A DNA stretch of 64,000 nt. Source: Anaerolentibacter hominis. Its GTDB lineage: Bacteria; Bacillota; Clostridia; Lachnospirales; Lachnospiraceae. Under the pieces are notes generated by a model. It saw nothing but the letters and a program-made list of their open reading frames with translations. It had not been told where the DNA came from and ran no database searches. A program made the translations under genes and the position numbers. Location of the stretch: contig NZ_JAWDIX010000002.1 of NCBI RefSeq assembly GCF_032380675.1, forward strand, positions 248,001 to 312,000, in the 5' to 3' direction. Below are positions 49,181-57,628 of the stretch, one piece after another. The stretch's first letter is position 1. Every line of letters starts with the position of its first letter.

Positions 49181-50521
49181 ATGGATTTATTTGACTATAT
49201 GAGGGAGAATACAATGGAAAAAGAGGCTCCCCTTGCCGGCCGGATGCGTCCGACCAGTCTGGAAGAGGTGGTGGGGCAGGAGCATATTATTGGAAAAGAT
49301 AAACTGCTTTACCGCGCGATTAAGGCGGATAAGATCAGTTCTGTTATCTTTTACGGGCCGCCCGGAACCGGGAAGACCACTCTTGCCAAGGTAATCGCAG
49401 CAACAACCAGCAGTCTGTTTACCCAGATCAACGCCACTTCGGCCGGTAAAAAGGATATGGAGACAGTTGTAGAAAAGGCAAAAGAGAACTTGGGAATGTA
49501 CGGAAAACGCACGATTCTGTTCATTGATGAGATTCATCGGTTTAATAAGGGTCAGCAGGATTACCTCCTTCCATTTGTGGAGGATGGAACGATTATATTG
49601 ATCGGTGCTACCACGGAAAATCCTTATTTTGAGGTAAACGGAGCTCTCATTTCCCGCTCCATTATCTTTCAGTTAAAGTCATTGACGGCGGAGAATATTA
49701 AAACCCTTCTGAAAAGGGCGATATCGGACAAAGAAAAAGGGATGGGAACCTACAAAGCGGTGATAGAGGAAGATGCCCTGGATTTTCTGTCGGATGTGGC
49801 CAACGGGGATGCCAGGAATGCCTTGAATGCCCTGGAACTGGCGGTCATGACTACAGAGCGGGGTGAGGACGGCCTGATCCGCATTACAATGGACGTGGCC
49901 TCGGAGTGCATCCAGAAGAGGGTGCTGCGCTATGACAAAAACGGGGATAACCATTACGATACCATATCTGCATTTATCAAGAGCATGCGGGGGTCAGACC
50001 CGGATGCCGCTGTATATTATCTCGCCCGGATGCTGTATGCCGGGGAGGATGTGAAATTTATCGCACGCCGTATTATGATCTGCGCTTCGGAGGATGTTTC
50101 AAACGCAGATCCCAATGCTATTGTTGTGGCAACCGCCGCGGCTCAGGCCGTGGAGCGGATCGGGATGCCGGAGTCGCAGATTATCCTGTCCCAGGCTGCT
50201 TCTTATGTAGCCTGCGCGCCGAAGAGCAATTCTGCCGTTATGGCGATTGACGCGGCGATGCGTACGGTGCGGGAGGAAAAGACCGGCACGATACCACCCT
50301 ATCTCCGGGATGCTCATTACCCTGGATCAAAGGATCTGGGCAACGGGATCGGATATCAGTATGCACATGATTTCGAGGAACATTATGTGGAGCAGCAGTA
50401 TTTGCCGGATGAACTGAAGGACAGAGTGTTTTATGTTCCGGGGGATTTGGGATATGAGAAACAGATAAAGGAACGTTTAACCAGGCTTCGGAACAGGAAG
50501 AATCTGGATAACAGGAAATAA
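49181..50521 (+). CDS. rarA: Replication-associated recombination protein RarA (MgsA)
   Basis: AAA+ ATPase acting at stalled replication forks. 446 residues from ATG 49181, with GGAG 6 bases upstream; ATG 49169 overlaps that site. Walker A FYGPPGTGKTT, Walker B LFIDEIHRFNKGQQD, sensor IGATTENPYFEVN, then the tetramerisation domain and the C-terminal block RDAHYPGSKDLGNGIGYQYAHD. DNA repair role by family. A short spacer leads to the AI-2E-family gene. Confidence 0.95.
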   Translation: MDLFDYMRENTMEKEAPLAGRMRPTSLEEVVGQEHIIGKDKLLYRAIKADKISSVIFYGPPGTGKTTLAKVIAATTSSLFTQINATSAGKKDMETVVEKAKENLGMYGKRTILFIDEIHRFNKGQQDYLLPFVEDGTIILIGATTENPYFEVNGALISRSIIFQLKSLTAENIKTLLKRAISDKEKGMGTYKAVIEEDALDFLSDVANGDARNALNALELAVMTTERGEDGLIRITMDVASECIQKRVLRYDKNGDNHYDTISAFIKSMRGSDPDAAVYYLARMLYAGEDVKFIARRIMICASEDVSNADPNAIVVATAAAQAVERIGMPESQIILSQAASYVACAPKSNSAVMAIDAAMRTVREEKTGTIPPYLRDAHYPGSKDLGNGIGYQYAHDFEEHYVEQQYLPDELKDRVFYVPGDLGYEKQIKERLTRLRNRKNLDNRK

Positions 50522-50559
50522 GTAAATGAGCGGCGTGGCTGCGGAAAGCACAGGGAAAA

Positions 50560-51855
50560 ATGAAGGATCAGGAGAATTTTAAAAAATATCTATACGCGGG
50601 CCTCACTGCGCTTGCGGTGATTGGAGCCGGTCTTATTTTGATCTTTATTGTGTTTAAGATGGGAACGATAAAGGATAGTTTTCGCTGGCTTGCGGGTATA
50701 TTAAGCCCGTTTATCTATGGTTTTGTGATCGCCTATCTGCTGGTGCCGGTATTTAACCGGACGCAGAGAGGGGCGGCAAAGGTGCTGCGCAGGCAGATGT
50801 CCAATGAGAGAACGATTGAGAAGATTTCCAAGATTACCGCAACTCTGGCCAGCGTACTGTTTATCGTGCTGATCGTGGGCGGTCTGCTGGCTATCATTAT
50901 ACCGCAGGTGGCCTACAGTATTATGTCTATTGTAGGGGATATCCCTCAGATGATTAATAAAATCCAGACCTGGTTTGAAAATATATTTGTGGATAATCCG
51001 CAGCTGGAAGAAACAGCGGTAATGCTGTCAGAGAAGGTGCTGACCTATTTCCAGAACTGGGCTACCAAGGATCTGATGCCTCAGCTCAATACTTTTGTCG
51101 GCGGCCTTTCTTCCGGTATTTATTCCACACTGATGGTGATGAAGAATATCGTTATCGGCCTGATTATTGCGGTTTATATGCTGAACATGAAGGATAAATT
51201 TGCCTGCCAGGGGAAGAAGGTTGCATACAGCTGCATGAAGATCGACTGGGCAAATGAAGTGATTGGCGGCCTGCGCCATGCCCATCAGGTATTCGGCGGT
51301 TTTATCAGCGGCAAGCTATTGGATTCTCTTATTATCGGCATACTCTGTTTTATCGGTATGACGGTGTTCAATATGCCCTACGCGATGCTGATCAGCATTA
51401 TCATCGGTGTGACGAATATCATACCGTTTTTCGGGCCGTTCATCGGCGCGATTCCCAGTGCCCTGCTGGTACTGATTGTAAATCCGATTCAATGCATTTA
51501 TTTTGTTCTCTTTATTCTGGTATTGCAGCAGATTGACGGCAATATTATCGGGCCGAAGATCCTGGGGGACTCCACGGGGCTCCCTGGCTTCTGGGTTATG
51601 TTTGCAATTTTGCTCTTCGGCGGCCTGTTTGGATTTGTGGGAATGATCGTGGGCGTGCCGACCTTTGCGATTATTTATTCTTTTATCACGTTCCTTGTAA
51701 AGCGTTCTCTCAGCAGGAAGCACCTTCCGGTGGAGACGGAGGAATATGAAAATCTGGAACGGATTGAGCCGGATGGAAGTGTGGTGTTTAAGAGGAGTAA
51801 TGAAAAAGGCAATGAAGAAGGAATAGGGAAGAAGAAAGAACGGAAAGGCAAGTAA
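50560..51855 (+). CDS. AI-2E family membrane transporter
   Basis: 431 residues with about eight membrane helices, of the PF01594 (YdbI/PerM/TqsA) family. Typical blocks are GILSPFIYGFVIAYLLVPVFNR, FISGKLLDSLIIGILCFIGM, TNIIPFFGPFIGAIP and QQIDGNIIGPKILGDSTGL. Proteins of this family export signals such as AI-2 or exchange ions; this substrate is unknown. The C-terminal tail is Lys/Glu-rich (GNEEGIGKKKERKGK), and its codons merge with GA-rich repeat-like DNA that continues past the stop. Confidence 0.88.
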   Translation: MKDQENFKKYLYAGLTALAVIGAGLILIFIVFKMGTIKDSFRWLAGILSPFIYGFVIAYLLVPVFNRTQRGAAKVLRRQMSNERTIEKISKITATLASVLFIVLIVGGLLAIIIPQVAYSIMSIVGDIPQMINKIQTWFENIFVDNPQLEETAVMLSEKVLTYFQNWATKDLMPQLNTFVGGLSSGIYSTLMVMKNIVIGLIIAVYMLNMKDKFACQGKKVAYSCMKIDWANEVIGGLRHAHQVFGGFISGKLLDSLIIGILCFIGMTVFNMPYAMLISIIIGVTNIIPFFGPFIGAIPSALLVLIVNPIQCIYFVLFILVLQQIDGNIIGPKILGDSTGLPGFWVMFAILLFGGLFGFVGMIVGVPTFAIIYSFITFLVKRSLSRKHLPVETEEYENLERIEPDGSVVFKRSNEKGNEEGIGKKKERKGK

Positions 51856-52040
51856 AAAAGAAAAGATGAAGAATGAAAGGCTATGGCAGAGTTTTCTGAC
51901 CATGGCTTTTCTTTTTGTCCGGGTAATTATTTGCCGCGTTTGCGGTATACATGATATTTGGTGTCTTTTCCTTTGTCTTTCTATATTAAAGAAGAATGCG
52001 CGGCCGGGAATTCCGGCCGCGCACGTTTCGTTTCCTTATA

Positions 52041-52541
52041 TTATCTTCCGCAGCAATTCTTATATTTCTTGCCGCTGCCGCAGGGGCACGGATCGTTCCG
52101 GCCCACTTTTTTGCCCTTTACTACGGTATGGGACTTTTTCTGTTCCAGATATAATTCTTTTCTTCTCTCCGGTGTGAGGATAGCGTCCCACTGAGGAAGC
52201 TCATAGAGCCAGTCCGCTTTTGCACCTACCATATTATAGTATAATTTTTCTTTATCAAAATCCAGGCTGACTACGGTATTCTCATCCATCTCTTCAATTG
52301 GATTTTTCTCTTTCAGACTGTCGTTGATTCCGTCTAAGAATCCTACAAAATAATTTAATTCCAGGCCGTAACGTTCCGCCAGCTCTTTTACCGTCCCGGA
52401 TACGGCGGCATCCGGCTCCGACAGCAATTTTTCATAGACGCCTTTTTCCATATCAAAATAAGACAGCCAGAACAGCTGCTCTTCTTTTTCGTTCATTTCC
52501 CTCTGGTAGGCATAGGCTCTCCAATCAGTAAGTAAACTCAT
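52041..52541 (-). CDS. SEC-C zinc-motif protein
   Basis: 166 residues. The C-terminal GRNDPCPCGSGKKYKNCCGR is the zinc-binding SEC-C motif (three Cys-rich ligands, as at the SecA tail). The N-terminal part is a small helical domain (NEKEEQLFWLSYFDMEKGVYEKLL) with no known activity. Stand-alone SEC-C proteins may bind ribosomes or SecB-like partners; the role here is unknown. AAAGGAG precedes the ATG. Confidence 0.9.
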   Translation of the reverse strand: MSLLTDWRAYAYQREMNEKEEQLFWLSYFDMEKGVYEKLLSEPDAAVSGTVKELAERYGLELNYFVGFLDGINDSLKEKNPIEEMDENTVVSLDFDKEKLYYNMVGAKADWLYELPQWDAILTPERRKELYLEQKKSHTVVKGKKVGRNDPCPCGSGKKYKNCCGR

Positions 52542-52715
52542 ATTTCTTCTCCTTTACGCGTTTTCTGCTGTTTTGTAGTATAGCATCCTTTTTTTCTTCT
52601 GACAAGATGTATAAACCGTGTCAAAGCGGTGATACTATGATTAGTCCCAAGTACAAATTACAAGGAACGGGACCGATTACGAATGAAAAGAAAAACTACT
52701 TATCCTCCCCTTTGG

Positions 52716-52760
52716 AAAATCCTTCGGCGCGTAACCGCGCCGGGGGATTTTCTCTTTTTT
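52716..52760 (+). terminator. Hairpin in the SEC-C/53.06 kb gap
   Basis: AAAATCC and CGGCGCG arms pair with CGCGCCG and GGATTTT (52716-52751), then TCTCTTTTTT. The transcript it ends is not identified; a short unannotated RNA starting near 52.6 kb is possible. A second AAGCCG/CGGCTT hairpin with a T tail lies at 52870-52904. No gene is visible in 52542-53060. Confidence 0.6.
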
Positions 52761-52968
52761 GTCCGGGGCAAATGGAAGAAACGTACTCTGATATAACAAT
52801 TTACGAATCTGCAGCTGCGGGCCTTTGAATCATAGACACTGATTTTCCCTATACAGAAACGTTTTTAAGAAGCCGTTTTCCAGTACATCTGGTTGCGGCT
52901 TTTTCCTTTTTCGTGTATAGTATTTTGTATATTTTGTTAATGTTCTATCCGGATATACAAACTGTAAA

Positions 52969-53037
52969 GATTAGGGTGTCAAAACAGTGCGCACTGACTC
53001 TGTGTATAGCACCTACGGTGCTTTTGACGCCCTAATC
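52969..53037. repeat. Interspersed hairpin element A, copy 2
   Basis: 69 bases with 16-bp terminal repeats GATTAGGGTGTCAAAA / TTTTGACGCCCTAATC (one mismatch). Its inner arms are CAGTGCGCACTG (52985-52996) and AGCACC-TAC-GGTGCT (53008-53022). The reverse complement aligns with 19631-19719 but lacks that copy's middle hairpin. Confidence 0.88.
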
Positions 53038-53060
53038 TGTAAAGAAAGGAAGTATCACTC

Positions 53061-53279
53061 TTGAAAAAATTAAAGCGTATTCTGGCCTTGACCGGTGTTA
53101 TACTGCTCTGCGGACTCTATGTTGCCACGCTGATCTCCGCCATCTTTTCCACACCTGCCACGGCAGGACTGTTTAAAGCCTGTCTGTTCAGCACTTTTTT
53201 TATTCCGGTTTTTCTCTATGCCATTCTGCTGATCTACCGGCTTACCCATAAAAAGGATGACGAGCAGGGGGAATCGTAA
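53061..53279 (+). CDS. Small two-helix membrane protein
   Basis: 72 residues with a TTG start at 53061, supported by GAAAGGAAG 9-17 bases upstream. Two hydrophobic segments (about 7-28 and 39-62) and a charged C-terminal tail (HKKDDEQGES). Not recognised. The stop codon directly abuts the ATG of the next gene, so the two are co-translated, suggesting a link with the kinase-like protein. Confidence 0.6.
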   Translation: MKKLKRILALTGVILLCGLYVATLISAIFSTPATAGLFKACLFSTFFIPVFLYAILLIYRLTHKKDDEQGES

Positions 53280-53876
53280 ATGTCTGCACTGGACAAACTA
53301 TGTGAACGGATTAACCGGGAGCTGCCGGAGAAAGAGTTTGTGTTCTTGGGGATAGACGGCAACTGTGCTTCCGGGAAGACAACCCTGGCCGGCTATCTGA
53401 AAGAAAAGTATGACTGTACAGTCTTTCATATGGATGATTTCTTTCTGCCTGAGGTGAGGAAAACGAAGGAACGATTGAGTGAACCGGGCGGAAATGTGGA
53501 TTATGAGAGATTTCAGGAAGAGGTGATGAAGCCCCTGACTGCGGGGCGGGATGTTACCTATCAGAGATATGACTGCGGGGCGGGCTGCCTGGCGGAACGG
53601 ATTTTAGTAAAAAGTAACCGGCTTGCAGTGATAGAGGGAGCCTATGCGCTTCATCCCTATTTTGGAAATCCTTATACGCTCCGGATTTTTCTTTCCCTAC
53701 CTTTTGAAGAGCAGAGCCGGCGTATCCGAAAGAGAAACGGCGACGCCATGCACGAGCGTTTTGTAAGTGAGTGGATTCCCATGGAAAATAAGTATTTTGA
53801 TCATTTTAAAGTCCGTGAAAGCTGTGATCTGGTACTGGACGCTTCAACGTTTGTTACCGATAAGCGTCGGTGGTGA
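53280..53876 (+). CDS. Uridine kinase-like P-loop protein
   Basis: 198 residues. P-loop GIDGNCASGKTT (about 24-35), lid/substrate motif HMDDFFLP, and a C-terminal LFL-type R-x-x-R pattern RRIRKRNG match the uridine kinase/phosphoribulokinase-like family, phosphorylating a nucleoside or pantothenate-like metabolite with ATP. The exact substrate is uncertain. ATG 53280 immediately follows the TAA of the small membrane protein, so the genes form one unit. Confidence 0.85.
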   Translation: MSALDKLCERINRELPEKEFVFLGIDGNCASGKTTLAGYLKEKYDCTVFHMDDFFLPEVRKTKERLSEPGGNVDYERFQEEVMKPLTAGRDVTYQRYDCGAGCLAERILVKSNRLAVIEGAYALHPYFGNPYTLRIFLSLPFEEQSRRIRKRNGDAMHERFVSEWIPMENKYFDHFKVRESCDLVLDASTFVTDKRRW

Positions 53877-53897
53877 AAAACAGAACTGAACATGAGA

Positions 53898-53928
53898 ACA
53901 GGCTGGCAGCATTTCGCTTCCAGCCTGT
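53898..53928. terminator. Hairpin after the uridine kinase-like gene
   Basis: ACAGGCTGG-C-AGC / GCT-T-CCAGCCTGT with one mismatch, loop ATTTC. No T run follows on the plus strand. It also lies downstream of the minus-strand promoter at 53979-54007. Confidence 0.6.
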
Positions 53929-53978
53929 CGTGTAGTGTATATGTAAAATTGTAAACCGCAAATTTAACAGATGCCTTG

Positions 53979-54007
53979 ATTATAGCGGTAGCAGATTGGG
54001 TTGTCAA
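53979..54007 (-). promoter_or_regulatory. Strong minus-strand promoter without a known gene
   Basis: Minus strand TTGACA (54007-54002), 17-base spacer, TATAAT (53984-53979): a perfect consensus. The transcript would start near 53972 and run through the 53898-53928 hairpin toward the end of the uridine kinase-like gene, so a short RNA or antisense RNA is possible. Confidence 0.6.
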
Positions 54008-54060
54008 TAGGCTTTTTTTCAATCGAATTCCTTGACAACCCAATTGTTGTAAAATACTAT
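53995..54060 (+). promoter_or_regulatory. Promoter of the sigma-like gene with 13-bp inverted repeat
   Basis: TTGACA (54032-54037), 17-base spacer, TACTAT (54055-54060). Its -35 begins TTGACAACCCAAT (54032-54044), the exact reverse complement of 53995-54007, which carries the -35 of the divergent promoter. Identical 13-mers at both -35 boxes suggest one shared regulator. Confidence 0.7.
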
Positions 54061-54138
54061 ATTTTTATATGATAATAATATGAGAAAGAACCGAATAATG
54101 TCGAAAATAGTCTGAAAATAAATGGAGGGAAGGCGTGA

Positions 54139-54912
54139 ATGGATAAAGAGTCGTTTCAGAATAGGTTGAGGGATATGGTGGAGCAGGCCCAGATAAAAGG
54201 AAATGTGCTGACCCAGGAGGAAGTCCGGAGATTTTTCGGAGAACTGAAGGAAGAGCAGATGGACCTGGTTTATGCCTTCCTCGCGGAAAATCAGATCCGC
54301 GTGAAGGGCTATCTGCCGCCGGCGGTCGTGAATGAAGAGACGGAGGAAGAGACAGAAGAAGATGAATTTGAACTGCTGGCAAAGGATTCTGCCTTTCTCG
54401 CCATGTACAAGGATGATCTGGATCAAATTGCTTCCTTAACCCAGGAAGAGGAGGATTACCTGTTTGAACGGTTTCTGAACGGAGATCAGGCGGCGAGAGC
54501 GCGGCTGATTGAGGGAAACTTAAGAATGGTAATAGATGCGGCGATGACCTATAAGGATCAGGGAATAAACCTGGAAGATCTGATTCAGGAGGGAAATATC
54601 GGACTGGTTATGGGACTGGAAGCCGCCCGGGAGGAAGCCAGCAGCAGCTGGCGAAATGAGGTGGAACGCGCAGTGCTGGATACCCTGGAGCAGGCTGTTT
54701 ATGAACACAATAATCAGACCGCACTGGGACAGAAGAGCACGGTGCAGTCCGATCTGGTTCAGGAGGCGGTTAAGAAATTCGAGGAGGAAAACGGCAAGAA
54801 ACCGGATATTCATGAACTGGCGCAGTTTCTGGATATGGATCAGGACGAACTTCGGGCCGTGCTGAATCTTTCGGTGGACGCGATAAAACTGGAAGAGCAT
54901 CATCATCACTGA
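54139..54912 (+). CDS. Sigma-70-like protein lacking promoter-recognition regions
   Basis: 257 residues. The N-terminus (LTQEEVRRFFGELKEEQMDLVYAFLAENQIRV) resembles sigma region 1.1, then an acidic linker. LFERFLNGDQAARARLIEGNLRMVIDAA and INLEDLIQEGNIGL match region 1.2/2.1-2.2, the core-polymerase-binding part. After it the usual aromatic region 2.3-2.4 is absent: the chain goes to RNEVERAVLDTLEQAV, then a region 3-like segment (VKKFEEENGKKPDIHELAQFL). Region 4 is missing, and the protein ends EEHHHH. It may bind core RNA polymerase without reading promoters. GGAGGGAAGGCG precedes the ATG. Confidence 0.75.
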   Translation: MDKESFQNRLRDMVEQAQIKGNVLTQEEVRRFFGELKEEQMDLVYAFLAENQIRVKGYLPPAVVNEETEEETEEDEFELLAKDSAFLAMYKDDLDQIASLTQEEEDYLFERFLNGDQAARARLIEGNLRMVIDAAMTYKDQGINLEDLIQEGNIGLVMGLEAAREEASSSWRNEVERAVLDTLEQAVYEHNNQTALGQKSTVQSDLVQEAVKKFEEENGKKPDIHELAQFLDMDQDELRAVLNLSVDAIKLEEHHHH

Positions 54913-54941
54913 GTAAGGAAGAGGGAGGAATGGAAGGGAAA

Positions 54942-55016
54942 GTGAAAGTTGCGGCAAAGCCGCAAGTGAAAAATGTCCCTTCGGGACAGTGAAAATCACA
55001 CTTTGTGTGAGTGAAA
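54942..55016 (+). repeat. GTGAAA-hairpin module, copy 2 (three hairpins)
   Basis: GTGAAA at 54942, 54966, 54989 and 55011, separated by TTGCGGC/GCCGCAA (54949-54965), TGTCCC/GGGACA (54974-54988) and TCACAC/GTGTGA (54996-55010). Relative to 26997-27070 each stem differs by a matched change on both arms. It begins 30 bases after the stop of the sigma-like gene. Confidence 0.9.
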
Positions 55017-55131
55017 ATAGGCCAGGTATTTATGTTTGCACCCAGTGAAAAAGGAAGAATGATATATGTTGTGAAAAATAGATATGCTGGGGTATAAAAA
55101 TAGAATGAATATAGAAGAAGGAGAGAATAAA

Positions 55132-56271
55132 ATGAAGAAGAAAACAGCGGTTGTGGCGGGTCAGATTTGTCTGGATTTATGTCCGGTTTTTCCGCCGAAG
55201 GAGAACAAAAGGGTGGAGGATGTGCTGCTGCCCGGCAAGCTTACCAGTGTGGATGATTTTGAGATGTTTTTGGGAGGAGCTGTTCCCAATACCGGTCTTG
55301 CGATGCAGAAGCAGGGTGCTGATGTCCGCTATATGGGCAAGGTTGGAAAGGATTCTTTTGGCGATGTGATCCGGAATATGTTAAAGGCAGCCGGCGGCAG
55401 TGCGGATTACCTGATTACAGACGAGAAGGTTAATACTTCCTGTACGGTTGTGCTGGCTCCCAAGGGTCTGGACCGTATGTTTGTACAGTATGCAGGTGTG
55501 AATGATACATTCTGCTACGATGATATTCATTTTGAGGATATTAAAGATGCGGCCCTGTTCCACTTTGGATACCCTGGTATTATGAAGCAGATGTATGTGG
55601 ACGGCGGCAGTGAGATGATCAAGATATTTAAGAAAGTCAAAGAGATGGGGGTTGCCACGTCTTTGGATATGGTTATGATTGATCCGGCTTCCGAGGCGGC
55701 TAAAACTGATTGGAGAAAGCTGATCAAGGAGATCATCCCCTATGTGGATTTCTTTGTTCCAAGTGCTGCGGAGCTGGCATTTATGATGGACCGGCCGTTA
55801 TTTGACGAGTGGCTTCGCCGGGCAGACGGCGGTGATGTGACGGAACATCTGTCCATCAGCAAAGATATCAAGCCTCTGGCGGATCAGCTGATGGAGTGGG
55901 GCGCGAAGGTTGTTCTGATTAAATGCGGCCTGCCGGGAATATATCTGAGGACGGCAGATGAGGAGACGCTGGCGAAGGCTGGCTCTCAGGTGGCGGATTA
56001 TCTGAAATCATGGGCAAATGAGGAGCGCTTTGAGGAAAGCTATGTTGCAGAAGTGGTGAAATCAGGTGTCGGTGCGGGAGACACTACCATTGCCGCCTTC
56101 TTAAATTCCATGCTGATGGAATATCCGCTGGAAAAATGCCTGCAGTATGCGGTAGGAACCGGCGCTTCCTGTGTGGAGGAATATGACTCGCTGACCGGCG
56201 TGATGACCTTTGACCAGCTGGAAGAGAGGATTAAGAAGGGCTGGAAGAAGCAGGGGCTGTATAGGGAATAA
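55132..56271 (+). CDS. PfkB-family sugar kinase, first of a tandem pair
   Basis: 379 residues from ATG 55132 (GAAGGAGAG upstream). PfkB/ribokinase fold: AGQICLDLCPVFPP near the N-terminus, FLGGAVPNTGLAMQKQG, and the C-terminal catalytic block SGVGAGDTTIAAFL with the base Asp. Phosphorylates a sugar or sugar acid with ATP; substrate unknown. The next gene is a paralog. GA-rich 14-base repeats begin 6 bases after its stop. Confidence 0.9.
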   Translation: MKKKTAVVAGQICLDLCPVFPPKENKRVEDVLLPGKLTSVDDFEMFLGGAVPNTGLAMQKQGADVRYMGKVGKDSFGDVIRNMLKAAGGSADYLITDEKVNTSCTVVLAPKGLDRMFVQYAGVNDTFCYDDIHFEDIKDAALFHFGYPGIMKQMYVDGGSEMIKIFKKVKEMGVATSLDMVMIDPASEAAKTDWRKLIKEIIPYVDFFVPSAAELAFMMDRPLFDEWLRRADGGDVTEHLSISKDIKPLADQLMEWGAKVVLIKCGLPGIYLRTADEETLAKAGSQVADYLKSWANEERFEESYVAEVVKSGVGAGDTTIAAFLNSMLMEYPLEKCLQYAVGTGASCVEEYDSLTGVMTFDQLEERIKKGWKKQGLYRE

Positions 56272-56276
56272 GGAAG

Positions 56277-56318
56277 GAAGAAGGAATAATGAAGAAGGAA
56301 TAATGAAGAAGGAATAAT
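56277..56318. repeat. 14-base tandem repeat between PfkB genes
   Basis: Three identical copies of GAAGAAGGAATAAT (56277-56290, 56291-56304, 56305-56318), each made of two heptamers like those at 26884. Confidence 0.93.
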
Positions 56319-56327
56319 GAAGAACGA

Positions 56328-56357
56328 GTGAAAGTTGCGGCGGGGCCGTAAGTGAAA
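56328..56357 (+). repeat. GTGAAA-hairpin module, copy 3 (shortened)
   Basis: GTGAAA (56328), TTGCGGC-GGG-GCCGTAA (56335-56351, one mismatch), GTGAAA (56352). It contains only the first hairpin of the three-hairpin module. Confidence 0.8.
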
Positions 56358-56386
56358 TTGTTTTTGAATGATGGGAGATTAGGGTG

Positions 56387-57538
56387 ATGAAAAAGCTGGT
56401 GGTTTCGGCAGGGCAGATTTGTCTGGATGTGACTCCGATTGCGTCTCCTCTGGCCGGTGATGATTTTAAGAAACATATTGAGCCGGGACACATGGTGCCG
56501 ATGTTGGGAATGGATATGTGTATCGGGGGTTCTGTGGGCAATACCGGTCTGGGTCTTGCCAAATTGGGGCAGGATGCTTTTGACGTACGGGTGATTGCGA
56601 AACTGGGTGATGATATTACCGGCAGGATCGTGCAGGATATTTTAAAGGGACATCCGGTGATTGACGGTACGGTTGTGGAGGAAAATACCGCGACGGCCTA
56701 TACGCTGACGCTCACACCGGCAGGTGTGGATAAACGGACTTTTTTCCATTGTCCAGGAGCGAGTGCCAGGTTTTCTGCGGCGGATATTGATTTTGAAGGG
56801 ATACGGGACGCGGTGCTGTTTCACTTTGGGTATCCTGGCACGATGGACAGGATGTACCCGAATGACGGGGAAGAGCTGGTGCGGATGATGGAGCGGGCTC
56901 ATGCTCTTGGCATGGCCACATCCCTTGATATGTCTCCGATTGAAGAGACTTCGAATGCCGCCCGGTGTGACTGGAATTACATATTAAAGAGGACACTGCC
57001 CTTTGTGGATTTTTTTGTACCGAGCATTGAAGAGATGCTGCTGATGTTCAAACCGGAGCGCCGGGATGAGTTACGGCGCAGGGCAGCAGAGGAGAACCGG
57101 GATATTACAGAGCTGGTTTCTCTGGAAGAGGATGTGGAGCCGTTAGCCCGTCAGGCCATTGAATACGGTGCGGCAATTGTGCTGCTTAAGTGCGGGGTGC
57201 CAGGCGTGTATTTTTGCACGGCGGGGGAAGAACGGCTGAAAAAGATAGGTAAGAATCTGGGCCTGGATGCAGGAAAGTGGGCGGATCTTGGCTGGTTTGA
57301 AAAGAGCTTTGTGCCGGAACGCATTGCGTCTGCTACCGGCTGCGGAGATACCACCATTGCAGCATTTTTGACCGGAGTTATAGAAGGTATGCTTCCGGAA
57401 AAATGTATGCAGTATGCGTTGGCTACAGGGGCCTGCTGTGTTGCTTCCTACGATACGCTGGGAGGCTTGCTGCCTCTTGACCAGCTGGAGAAGAAGATAC
57501 AGGCCGGCTGGCCCAGGGTTACGGTAGAGATTTCCTGA
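56387..57538 (+). CDS. PfkB-family sugar kinase, second of a tandem pair
   Basis: 383 residues from ATG 56387 (AGGG just upstream; GTG 56384 is possible). Same plan as the preceding gene: SAGQICLDVTPIASP, CIGGSVGNTGLGLAKLG, and catalytic ATGCGDTTIAAFL, where Cys replaces the middle Ala of the common GAGD loop while the Asp is kept. AVLFHFGYPGTMDRMYP parallels ALFHFGYPGIMKQMYV in the neighbour, so the genes arose by duplication. The substrates may differ. It lies 90 bases before the class III fructose-bisphosphatase. Confidence 0.9.
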   Translation: MKKLVVSAGQICLDVTPIASPLAGDDFKKHIEPGHMVPMLGMDMCIGGSVGNTGLGLAKLGQDAFDVRVIAKLGDDITGRIVQDILKGHPVIDGTVVEENTATAYTLTLTPAGVDKRTFFHCPGASARFSAADIDFEGIRDAVLFHFGYPGTMDRMYPNDGEELVRMMERAHALGMATSLDMSPIEETSNAARCDWNYILKRTLPFVDFFVPSIEEMLLMFKPERRDELRRRAAEENRDITELVSLEEDVEPLARQAIEYGAAIVLLKCGVPGVYFCTAGEERLKKIGKNLGLDAGKWADLGWFEKSFVPERIASATGCGDTTIAAFLTGVIEGMLPEKCMQYALATGACCVASYDTLGGLLPLDQLEKKIQAGWPRVTVEIS

Positions 57539-57628
57539 AGGAATGTCCGGAGAAGGATAAGCTGAAAATCGGACAAAGACAGAGAAGGGAGGATATGCCG
57601 CAGCAAAAGGGCGGCATAGAATAGAAGA

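Noticed and set aside
52607..52828. 73-codon plus-strand frame in the SEC-C/53 kb gap
   Set aside because: No ribosome binding site, runs straight through a terminator hairpin, and has low-quality composition.
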